Shown here one piece after another: positions 8,459-14,796 of a stretch of 64,000 bases of DNA; positions within the stretch are counted from its first letter, which is position 1; every line of letters begins with the position of its first letter. The stretch covers positions 1 through 64,000 of the forward strand of contig NZ_SJPM01000022.1 of NCBI RefSeq assembly GCF_007859915.1. Reading direction: 5' to 3'. The notes beneath the pieces were generated by a model, which was given only the letters and a program-made list of their open reading frames with translations, was not told the DNA's origin and searched no databases. A program made the translations under genes and the position numbers. This stretch comes from Neorhodopirellula pilleata (GTDB lineage: Bacteria > Planctomycetota > Planctomycetia > Pirellulales > Pirellulaceae).

Positions 8459-8841
8459 GTCACGCCACTATGGTCGAGTCGATCGACCCCGAGGCACTTC
8501 GGGCGGCCATCGTCGCCGACGTCGTCGAAGCCATCACGCCCCTACTCGCCGAGTCCACCGACCCGCTAGCAGTCGGACCGGGCGAGATGGCGCGGCGGCT
8601 ATCTATTTCACGGCCGACGCTGGATCGCCTGCGGGCGGCCGGCGTGATCCCCAGCGTAATGGCCGGACCGACGGAGCGATGCCGTCGATACGTTCCGGCC
8701 GACGTGCTCGCGGCCCTCACCGCCGCGTCGACACCCACCAACGATGCCCGGCGAGCCGAGCTACTGTCCCAGCTACTCGCCGCGTGTGACGACGACGACC
8801 AGCGTTCGCGCGTCCGATACGCCATGGGAGTCGACTCATGA
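8455..8841 (+). CDS. excisionase/MerR-type HTH protein (paralogue of 6616-6960)
   Basis: A 128-residue protein with an N-terminal helix (E-A-L-R-A-A-I-V-A-D-V-V-E-A-I), a DNA-binding winged helix at about 43-80 (E-M-A-R-R-L-S-I-S-R-P-T-L-D-R-L, then G-V-I-P and C-R-R-Y-V-P-A-D-V-L-A-A-L) and a helical C terminus. It shares the order N-helix, HTH, R-R-x-Y-x-x-x-D-V with the leftward HTH gene. Both ends overlap neighbours by four bases. Proteins of this type bind attachment or promoter sites of mobile elements and help excision or control transcription. Confidence 0.7.
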   Translation: MSHATMVESIDPEALRAAIVADVVEAITPLLAESTDPLAVGPGEMARRLSISRPTLDRLRAAGVIPSVMAGPTERCRRYVPADVLAALTAASTPTNDARRAELLSQLLAACDDDDQRSRVRYAMGVDS

Positions 8842-9179
8842 TTGCGAAATCGGTAATCGAGCAAATCGAGGACATCCTAGCGGTCGAGCAGGCCATGCCT
8901 GGGGAGGTCCATCGGATGCGAGAACGGATAACGCTTACCCGTCGTGGCTGGACCACCGCCGAAGTGGATGCGATGTTCGACCTACGTCAGCAATGCGAGC
9001 AGGCGGTGACGACGGCCATGGCATGTTGCCGCTGTGTCTCGATTGAAGACGGGGTGGTTCGATGCGATGGCTCCCAGGCGGAGCGATACCAGCGTCGACT
9101 AGAGCGATTCAATAGGATCCTACCACCTCACACCGTGAGCTACGCCGCTTTCGTGTTCGAGCGGATGAGGTGCGGATGA
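8838..9179 (+). CDS. hypothetical helical protein, paralogue of 9892-10272
   Basis: A 113-residue, Arg- and Glu-rich helical protein. The region E-V-D-A-M-F-D-L-R-Q-Q-C-E-Q-A-V and the ending R-Y-Q-R-R-L-E-R-F-N parallel the product of 9892-10272 (E-I-E-D-A-F-R-I-R-E-A-C, then H-Q-I-R-L-E-R-F-N). The two paralogues flank the initiator-like gene. It starts within the preceding stop (ATGA) and its own stop overlaps the next start. I do not recognise the family; a DNA-associated accessory role in replication is inferred from position. Confidence 0.6.
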   Translation: MIAKSVIEQIEDILAVEQAMPGEVHRMRERITLTRRGWTTAEVDAMFDLRQQCEQAVTTAMACCRCVSIEDGVVRCDGSQAERYQRRLERFNRILPPHTVSYAAFVFERMRCG

Positions 9180-9895
9180 TGGCCGGCGAATGGATAAAAA
9201 TGCGTCACGACCTGCGAGACGACCCGGCATGTCTGACATTGTCCGACAATTTGTCGGACACATTCCACGCAACCGTCGGACGCTTGTTTGTTTTCTGGTC
9301 CTGGGTTGATCGTCATAGCGCCGACGGCACCCTCGCGAACGCAACCAAATCAACGATCGACCGACTTGTGGAGCGTGACGGGTTCGCCGATGGGATGATC
9401 GACGTCGGTTGGTTGGTCACCGATGGCGAAACTCTGATTGTCCCGCAATTCACGAGACATAACGGGTCATCGGCGAAAGCTCGCGAACTCGAATCGGAAG
9501 CCAAACGACTGCGTCGCAAAGAACAGAAACCATTGTCCGACAAATGTCCGACATTGTCCGACAAAACGTCGGACCAAGAGAAGAGGAGAGGAGAGAAGAA
9601 TAATAAGAAGGGCGCAAGCGCCAAATTCATCAAACCGACCGTTGAGGAAGTGGCCGCATACTGCAGGGAAAGAGGTAACCAAGTCGACCCGACTAAGTTC
9701 GTTGACCACTACGAGACCACCGGTTGGCGGCGCGGTAAATCGACCGTCAAGGATTGGCGTGCGTGCGTGAGGACGTGGGAGCGATCCGATACCAACTCAT
9801 CCACGTCAAAGCAAAGTGCCGCCGACAAGCGAGCGCCGACCCTTGACGAGTTGGCCGCGATGCCGGCCGTACCTCGCAAGAGGCCTCAAGGATGA
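9176..9895 (+). CDS. phage-type replication initiator/replisome organiser-like protein
   Basis: A 239-residue protein. Its N terminus (W-I-K-M-R-H-D-L-R-D-D-P, then V-G-R-L-F-V-F-W-S-W-V-D-R-H-S-A-D-G-T-L) and the following V-G-W-L...V-P-Q-F-T-R-H-N-G pattern match the winged-helix domain common at the front of phage replication proteins. A charged linker (about 95-155) leads to a C-terminal domain (V-A-A-Y-C-R-E-R-G..., G-W-R-R-G-K-S-T-V-K-D-W-R-A) seen in helicase-loader or organiser proteins. The ATG at 9176 overlaps the preceding stop and has GAGGTG upstream. A DnaB-type helicase lies one gene downstream, as expected for an initiator plus helicase pair. The gene body contains repeated nonamers, possibly the origin. 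Confidence 0.7.
   Translation: MMAGEWIKMRHDLRDDPACLTLSDNLSDTFHATVGRLFVFWSWVDRHSADGTLANATKSTIDRLVERDGFADGMIDVGWLVTDGETLIVPQFTRHNGSSAKARELESEAKRLRRKEQKPLSDKCPTLSDKTSDQEKRRGEKNNKKGASAKFIKPTVEEVAAYCRERGNQVDPTKFVDHYETTGWRRGKSTVKDWRACVRTWERSDTNSSTSKQSAADKRAPTLDELAAMPAVPRKRPQG
9240..9575. repeat. TGTCCGACA nonamer clusters, candidate iterons
   Basis: TGTCCGACA occurs at 9240-9248, 9534-9542, 9545-9553 and 9555-9563. An inverted copy TGTCGGACA is at 9252-9260 and a degenerate inverted copy (CGTCGGACC) at 9567-9575. The copies are read in different codon phases (Leu-Ser-Asp in some, Cys-Pro-Thr in another), so they are not just a repeated peptide. Lambda-type phages keep origin iterons inside the initiator gene, the same position as here. 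Confidence 0.5.
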
Positions 9896-10272
9896 GCATC
9901 GACTACGACACCGAGCTAAGACGGATGACGATCCGACGCCGCGTTAGGATTCGCCGCCAGGTCATCGAATCGGTTCCTTCACCGGAAGCCCGAGCGGAAT
10001 TGGCTTCACGCATGCGGGCCGACGGCGCGACGGATACCGAAATTGAAGACGCCTTTCGGATTCGCGAAGCATGTTACATCGCGGTTTGCGATGCGATGGA
10101 CCTTCACCGGCGGATGGAGATTGTATCCGGCCGCCTACTCGTCAGCGGCCGCGACGCCGAGACCCACCAAATTCGGCTGGAACGGTTCAACTCACCGATC
10201 GACGGGGCTCCTTCGATCGCGGTGGAAACATTCAAGCAAATCAACAACGGCATGGAAAAACACAAACAGTGA
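9892..10272 (+). CDS. hypothetical helical protein, paralogue of 8838-9179
   Basis: A 126-residue basic helical protein between the initiator-like gene and the helicase, overlapping both by four bases. The central part D-T-E-I-E-D-A-F-R-I-R-E-A-C and the ending H-Q-I-R-L-E-R-F-N correspond to the same elements in the product of 8838-9179, so the two arose by duplication. An extra N-terminal segment of about 30 residues (R-R-R-V-R-I-R-R-Q-V) sets it apart. Function is unknown; it is presumably a replication accessory protein. Confidence 0.6.
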   Translation: MSIDYDTELRRMTIRRRVRIRRQVIESVPSPEARAELASRMRADGATDTEIEDAFRIREACYIAVCDAMDLHRRMEIVSGRLLVSGRDAETHQIRLERFNSPIDGAPSIAVETFKQINNGMEKHKQ

Positions 10273-11591
10273 CCGCAAACCCCCTCACAAACGACCAAGC
10301 CGAACGAGCGGTATTGGGTGCGATGATCGTCACGCCGACGCTTTGCGATTCGATTCACGCCCGATTGGACGCCGAAGCGTTCACCGGCGACGCACGCAAA
10401 ACGATGTTCAACACGCTAATCGATCTGCACGCCGCCGGGATCCCGATCGATGATCCGATTGTTTTGCTTGATCGTCTCGAACGACTAGGCAGGATTGACG
10501 CCGTGGGAGGAATGGAGGCGGTCGAGGAGGCACTGTCAACGCGAATCGACAACGCCGATCACTACATCGATTGCGTTCGCGACCTATGCCGACGCCGCCG
10601 AATCGTCGACATCGCGCAGCGTGCCATCGTGCGAGCCCATCGCGGTGGCCTGGACGACACCGCCGACGACATCGCCGAATCAATGCGAGCGGCAACGCTT
10701 AGCATTGACGCCGGATCGTCCGACAACGAAATCCAAACGATCGCCGAAATCGTCACCGGTTCAATCGATCGAGCCGAGCGAGTGGCCGCCGGCGACAAGA
10801 CCGCCGCCGGGATACCAACTTCCGTTCCGGTCATCGACCGGGCCACCGGCGGCGTGTTCCCCGGCCTGACCGTCATCGCCGCCCGGCCGTCGATGGGCAA
10901 AACGGCGTTGGGTTATCAGATTCTTGGATCGGCGGCCCGTGCCGGTATCCCGGCGTTCTTCATCTCGTTGGAGATGACCAACCAACAAATCGGTGACCGC
11001 ACGATCGCCGCCGACACGGGGACCAATTCGATGATCCTGCGATCCGGCAAACTCGATGCCGAGCGTCTATCGTCGTTGCGTGCGTACGTCGATGATGATC
11101 TGACCGGCGTTCCGCTCCATGTTTGGCGGCCGAAGCAACCGCAAACGATCGAACGCATCGCCGCGATGACGCGGCTACACGTCGCGAAACATCACTCGCG
11201 TATCATCGCCATCGATCACCTACTCAAGATCAAGCCGACCGACAATCGAGACATCCGCCACGAGCAAATAGCACACATCGTTTGCGCCGCGAAGAACCTG
11301 GCGACCGAATTGGACCTGCCGGTTTTGTTGCTCACACAAGCCAAGCGAAAAGACGGTCGAGCCGCCGACCAATCGCCCACCGTCGACGAGCTTTACGGGT
11401 CATCGATGATCGAAGCCGAAGCCGACGACGTTTGGTTGATCCATCGGGCCGACCGCGACGCCACCGAAGCCACGATCAAGCTCGCGAAGTTTCGCAACGG
11501 TGCGGTTCAAACGCTCGATGTTTGGTTTGATCCCGTGCGGACCGAGTTCGGTTCACCATCGGGTTGTTCGCATCTGGCGGAGTGGGCGTGA
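10269..11591 (+). CDS. dnaB-like: DnaB-type replicative DNA helicase
   Basis: From the GTG at 10269 this is 440 residues, close to the usual size of DnaB. The N-terminal DnaB domain (about 5-100: N-D-Q-A-E-R-A-V-L-G-A-M) is followed by a RecA-like motor with Walker A at about 204-213 (A-R-P-S-M-G-K-T), a Walker B-like I-I-A-I-D-H-L, and L-L-L-T-Q-A-K-R downstream. The frame extends upstream to 10071, but GTG at 10269 overlaps the preceding stop as GTGA and places the N terminus correctly. It unwinds DNA ahead of the replication fork; here it would serve replication of the element after loading by the initiator-like protein. The host should have its own chromosomal dnaB. Confidence 0.9.
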   Translation: MTANPLTNDQAERAVLGAMIVTPTLCDSIHARLDAEAFTGDARKTMFNTLIDLHAAGIPIDDPIVLLDRLERLGRIDAVGGMEAVEEALSTRIDNADHYIDCVRDLCRRRRIVDIAQRAIVRAHRGGLDDTADDIAESMRAATLSIDAGSSDNEIQTIAEIVTGSIDRAERVAAGDKTAAGIPTSVPVIDRATGGVFPGLTVIAARPSMGKTALGYQILGSAARAGIPAFFISLEMTNQQIGDRTIAADTGTNSMILRSGKLDAERLSSLRAYVDDDLTGVPLHVWRPKQPQTIERIAAMTRLHVAKHHSRIIAIDHLLKIKPTDNRDIRHEQIAHIVCAAKNLATELDLPVLLLTQAKRKDGRAADQSPTVDELYGSSMIEAEADDVWLIHRADRDATEATIKLAKFRNGAVQTLDVWFDPVRTEFGSPSGCSHLAEWA

Positions 11592-11791
11592 TGACCGAAA
11601 AGAAGTCGATCGATAAGGCGGCGTGGTTACGTTTGTATGACACTGCGCATGCACTAGCGACCACACCAGCGAGCCAAGCCAAAGGCATCCCGGATGCGAT
11701 CCAAGACCGTTTGCACGAGTTGCTTGATGCGTGCGAAGACATTTTCCGCGACACGGGGATACCAACCGAAGCCGATCGGGTGAAGAGTTGA
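11591..11791 (+). CDS. small element protein, 66 residues
   Basis: The ATG at 11591 overlaps the helicase stop (ATGA). The protein is short, helical and acidic (D-A-I-Q-D-R-L-H-E-L-L-D-A-C-E-D-I-F). No family was recognised. It closes the replication operon; the next gene is the integrase 119 bases later. It may be translated only by coupling to the helicase. Confidence 0.5.
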   Translation: MTEKKSIDKAAWLRLYDTAHALATTPASQAKGIPDAIQDRLHELLDACEDIFRDTGIPTEADRVKS

Positions 11792-11910
11792 CCGGCCGAC
11801 CCACACACGTACAGTTTTACCGACCACGGCTAGCTCGACGGAGCGAACCCCAGAACCTGACTGGTTGCCGTTGGTTCCTTTTTATCAGGATCCAGAACAG
11901 GAATGGATAA

Positions 11911-13248
11911 TTGGCATCGTTGAGAAAAGAGACCGACCGCACCCGAGCCGGATGGCGGTTACAGTTCAGACAAGCTGGCCAACGCCGGTCGTTGTGGCTT
12001 GGCTCACGAAGCAAGCGTGCCGCCGAAGGCATCGCCGGTCACATTGACGAGTTGGTGCGATCACACGAAGCCAACACGCTGCCCGATGCGGCCACCGTTC
12101 GCTGGGTTTCGGGACTGAAAGATGAGCGAATCCGCGGCACGCTTGAGAATTGGGGCTTGGTCGATCCCGCCGTGAAGCGAAACGATGACGCCGATCGGTA
12201 TTTGGGTGCGTTTTGCGAACGCTACATTAAGGGCCGGACCGACGTTTCCGCCGCGACCCGTACCAACTACCGGAAAACGAAACGGTATTTGGTTGGAATG
12301 TTCGGCGAAGATCGCCTCTTACTATCAATCACGAAGGCCGACGCCAAGAAATGGAAGCGATGGCTTTCCGAACAAGTCGTCAGGCGTGACACCGAGGGGA
12401 AGCCCACGGCGACGATGGCGGATGCCACGGCGAGCAAACACATTAAGATCGCCAAAATGATATTTTCCGAGGCGGTCGACGCGAAATTGATCGACGAGAG
12501 CCCGATGACGGCCATCAAAGGCGGCCAAGAGGTGAATCGGGAGCGTGATTTCTTCGTGCGGCCGGAAGTTGCCGCGAAAGTACTCAAAGCCTGCCCAGAT
12601 CACGACTGGAAACTAGCCTTTGCACTCGCCCGTTTCGGCGGCCTGCGGGTTTGCGAGTTCCTGACGGTCAAATGGACTGACGTCCAATTCGATGACCAGC
12701 GGATTCGCATCGATTCGCCTAAAACCGGGCTGCGATTCTGCCCCATCTTCATCGAATTGCGGCCAATTATCGACGCTGCCGCCGCCGACCGGGAAAACGA
12801 CTTGGTAATGAACCGCCGTTTGATCGCCGCTTACCTGCCGGGAGCCAATCTTGGAACCCAAATGCAGCGGATTATCGAGGCCGCCGGTGTCATTCCGTGG
12901 AAAAAGACGTTCCAGAACCTTAGAGCGTCCCGCCGAACCGAACTAGAGGAGCGATTCCCCGGCCACGTCATTGATTCGTGGATGGGGCACTCGGCGAAGG
13001 TCGCCGCGAAGCACTATCTACAAGTGACACCGGATCACTGGGAGGCGGGGGCGACCCTTGCGACGACAAATGACACCGCCACAAGCGGCGGTGTCCCTGG
13101 CGGTGTCATCTCTGCCGCTCCCAGCCAGTCCCAATCGGATGAAGACACGAAAAAACCCGGTAAAACACTGGGTTTTACCGGGTTTAGATTATCTGAGAGC
13201 AATAGCCAGATGACCCCTACGGGACTCGAACCCGTGTTACCGCCGTGA
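11911..13248 (+). CDS. int: tyrosine-type integrase
   Basis: A 445-residue site-specific recombinase of the lambda integrase family. An N-terminal arm and SAM-like core-binding domain (about 95-200) precede the catalytic domain with Arg246 (G-G-L-R-V-C-E), Lys271, Arg338 (Q-N-L-R-A-S), His360 (W-M-G-H-S) and the nucleophile Tyr369 (K-H-Y). The usual His of H-x-x-R is Gln335, a known variation. The frame begins with a TTG. The last 50 residues are low-complexity and the final codons run through a terminator and the 3' half of a tRNA-Glu gene on the other strand, so this tail was probably acquired at integration. It inserts and excises the element at the tRNA. Confidence 0.9.
   Translation: MASLRKETDRTRAGWRLQFRQAGQRRSLWLGSRSKRAAEGIAGHIDELVRSHEANTLPDAATVRWVSGLKDERIRGTLENWGLVDPAVKRNDDADRYLGAFCERYIKGRTDVSAATRTNYRKTKRYLVGMFGEDRLLLSITKADAKKWKRWLSEQVVRRDTEGKPTATMADATASKHIKIAKMIFSEAVDAKLIDESPMTAIKGGQEVNRERDFFVRPEVAAKVLKACPDHDWKLAFALARFGGLRVCEFLTVKWTDVQFDDQRIRIDSPKTGLRFCPIFIELRPIIDAAAADRENDLVMNRRLIAAYLPGANLGTQMQRIIEAAGVIPWKKTFQNLRASRRTELEERFPGHVIDSWMGHSAKVAAKHYLQVTPDHWEAGATLATTNDTATSGGVPGGVISAAPSQSQSDEDTKKPGKTLGFTGFRLSESNSQMTPTGLEPVLPP
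13147..13185 (-). terminator. Rho-independent terminator of tRNA-Glu
   Basis: A perfect 14-base-pair stem (13153-13166 with 13172-13185, five-base loop) is followed, reading leftward, by TTTTTT. It lies 26 bases downstream of the 3' end of the tRNA on the minus strand, so it ends the tRNA transcript. It is also coding sequence for the integrase tail. Confidence 0.7.
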
Positions 13249-13283
13249 AAGGGCGATGTCCTAGACCGCTAGACGAAGGGGCC
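13211..13283 (-). tRNA. tRNA-Glu (anticodon UUC)
   Basis: Read on the minus strand, 73 bases fold as a full cloverleaf: acceptor arms GGCCCCT and AGGGGTC plus discriminator A, anticodon loop CTTTCAC with anticodon TTC, and T-loop GGTTCGAGTCC. CCA is not encoded. The 3' half serves as the attachment site of the element on its left, because the integrase reading frame runs into it and stops at 13248. Confidence 0.95.
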
Positions 13284-13423
13284 GTGTGATGGGTGAAGTT
13301 TTAACGAAGACACCATCGGCACGTCAAGGGTCCACAGGCCACACTCGTTTAGAAAAACGAGGGGATCTTGCCAAGGCGGGAAAGATCTACCTTAGAAGCG
13401 GGGATTGACCACCGTCGGTCAGA

Positions 13424-13618
13424 CTAGCCTTCGACCGATGTGTCGGTCGATTCGTTGCAGCGTTGGATCGCTTCGTACACTTCATGACGATGTACCGGCA
13501 CCTCACGGGGGGCTTCGACGCCCAAGCGTACCTTGTCGCCACGAATTTCCACGACGACAATCCGGATGTCGTTGTTGATGACGATGCTTTCGTTCTTTTT
13601 TCTTGACAAAACCAACAT
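13424..13618 (-). CDS. csrA: carbon storage regulator, mRNA-binding
   Basis: A 64-residue protein beginning M-L-V-L-S-R-K-K-N-E-S-I-V-I, the conserved front of CsrA. The core I-R-I-V-V-V-E-I-R-G-D-K-V-R-L-G-V-E-A-P contains the strand and Arg residues that bind GGA motifs in mRNA leaders. The frame extends 13 codons upstream, but the ATG at 13618 matches the family start and has AAGGA about nine bases before it. CsrA dimers repress or stabilise target mRNAs. It is alone on its strand, next to the tRNA-Glu, with a promoter-like sequence upstream. Confidence 0.93.
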   Translation of the reverse strand: MLVLSRKKNESIVINNDIRIVVVEIRGDKVRLGVEAPREVPVHRHEVYEAIQRCNESTDTSVEG

Positions 13619-13731
13619 GGGTTCATTCCTTTTCTTAGGCCGCAAAACCTCGGTCAAACGACCTTCAATACGTCATTGGGGAGGGGACAGGTCGATGAGG
13701 TTGTCAACGGACAGGGATCCTTGAGAACTTA

Positions 13732-13759
13732 ACTCTAGGACAAAAATTGTATCGGTCAA
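13732..13759 (-). promoter_or_regulatory. promoter candidate for csrA
   Basis: Read leftward, TTGACC and TAGAGT are 16 bases apart, about 110 bases before the csrA start. The match is fair and no transcript is known, so this is a candidate only. Confidence 0.35.
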
Positions 13760-13879
13760 GGAATTCTGGGTTGACAAACGAAGAAAATTCCCCTTTCGGT
13801 GCCGATTGACCGTCGTTTGGCATCCTTTTAACGCGATTTAATCAGTTTGGTTACGACCTTCCATCAGGAATTCATCGCA

Positions 13880-14263
13880 ATGGCCGCCGTTTTTTCTTTC
13901 CAGTCGTACGTTTACCGTGGTGAGGGCCGACCTCTGGGTCGCTCTCTCGAGGAGGTCGCTCCGCCGATGATCGCCCTACAAGGACTCTTTTTCGAGTGGG
14001 ATGGTTCGCTAACGTGGGCCAATCAGTCCGAAGGTTGGCAAATCGACGGAACCGTCTACGACGACGGGAATCAGGTGCAATACGTTGATTTACATGGGCG
14101 AATCGATCAGCCGGCCGGCGTCGGCTTGCTGCGTGATCGGCTCCGAGACCTGTTCTCGACGTGGGGAAATCCGGATGAATTGATGTTGATGCGACTACCC
14201 GATCGACGTTGGCAAAATTTGCAAGACTTTGAAAAAGAGTTGCTCGCCGCCGGTCGCCCTTGA
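13880..14263 (+). CDS. conserved-looking hypothetical protein, 127 residues
   Basis: The frame opens at 13847, but the ATG at 13880 has AGGAA ten bases upstream and is preferred. The protein is a small beta/alpha domain with aromatic residues (Q-G-L-F-F-E-W-D-G-S-L-T-W, G-W-Q-I-D-G-T-V-Y-D) and a C-terminal helix with Trp and Leu. It has no signal peptide or membrane segment, so it should be cytoplasmic. No family is recognised. It diverges from csrA across a 260-base gap. Confidence 0.65.
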   Translation: MAAVFSFQSYVYRGEGRPLGRSLEEVAPPMIALQGLFFEWDGSLTWANQSEGWQIDGTVYDDGNQVQYVDLHGRIDQPAGVGLLRDRLRDLFSTWGNPDELMLMRLPDRRWQNLQDFEKELLAAGRP

Positions 14264-14472
14264 TTTGAGATTCGGACGAAACGACCGCATTTGGGGACGG
14301 TTGAACTCGGATTCCAGCCGAATTGACGCCTCGAAAAAAATTGCGAACTTTTTGACGAGCGAACTGTCCACTTTGGCACACCGTCTGCGATAGGTCGCAT
14401 CGTCGTTACAACCGGCAACACGGCTGATCCAGCCGTCGACTATTTCAAGTCCCCTTTTCAGGAAGAATAACC

Positions 14473-14688
14473 ATGTTGACCGCGACCACCTCCGCTCAAG
14501 AAATCGTCTCGAATATCGTCGCCCCGTCTCAAAGTGAGACGATGCCGTCGGATGTTGAGATTCTCCGCCGCGTTTGCAAGATTCGTAGCGGTTGGAGCGT
14601 CTCGGAACGAATCGAGCGTCGCCAAGTCGCCAACGAACGATTCGCCTCGCTGATCGAGGCTCTTGAGCTGGACTCGCACGCCGCCTAA
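14473..14688 (+). CDS. small hypothetical protein, 71 residues
   Basis: An ATG preceded by AGGAAG opens a 71-residue frame. The C-terminal part (D-V-E-I-L-R-R-V-C-K-I-R-S-G-W-S-V-S-E-R) looks like a small helical domain with helix-turn-helix character, possibly nucleic-acid binding, but too short for a firm call. It stands alone 108 bases before the lipoprotein gene. The strong ribosome-binding site and clean start support a real gene. Confidence 0.6.
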   Translation: MLTATTSAQEIVSNIVAPSQSETMPSDVEILRRVCKIRSGWSVSERIERRQVANERFASLIEALELDSHAA

Positions 14689-14796
14689 GTCGGGGATGCG
14701 ATCTCGCTGCGATCGGTTTACACTTCCGATTTGGCTGCTTGCGACAATGCGTTCGGCAGCCGGCAGTCGTGTCAACTCGATGGGAGCGAAATCAGC

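Larger units (their letters stand above)
3320..13248. mobile_element. integrated element at tRNA-Glu (right part; left end not seen)
   Basis: An integrase abutting the 3' half of a tRNA gene, a replication operon with initiator-like and DnaB-type genes, divergent HTH-regulated operons and many unrecognised small overlapping genes together define a phage-like integrated element. No structural or conjugation gene is present in the window. A second copy of the tRNA 3' end would mark the far end; I do not see one between 1 and 13200, so the element probably extends leftward out of the window and includes 1-3319 as well. Confidence 0.7.

Noticed and set aside
10071..10268. N-terminal extension of the helicase frame
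   Set aside because: It overlaps the preceding gene completely in another frame; the GTG at 10269 gives the normal DnaB N terminus.
13300..13400. Hairpin CTCGTTT/AAACGAG near 13350 as a csrA terminator
   Set aside because: It is short, has no T run in either direction and is too weak to call.
14731..14796. Longer start of the thioredoxin-like lipoprotein
   Set aside because: The signal peptide and a ribosome-binding site point to the ATG at 14797.
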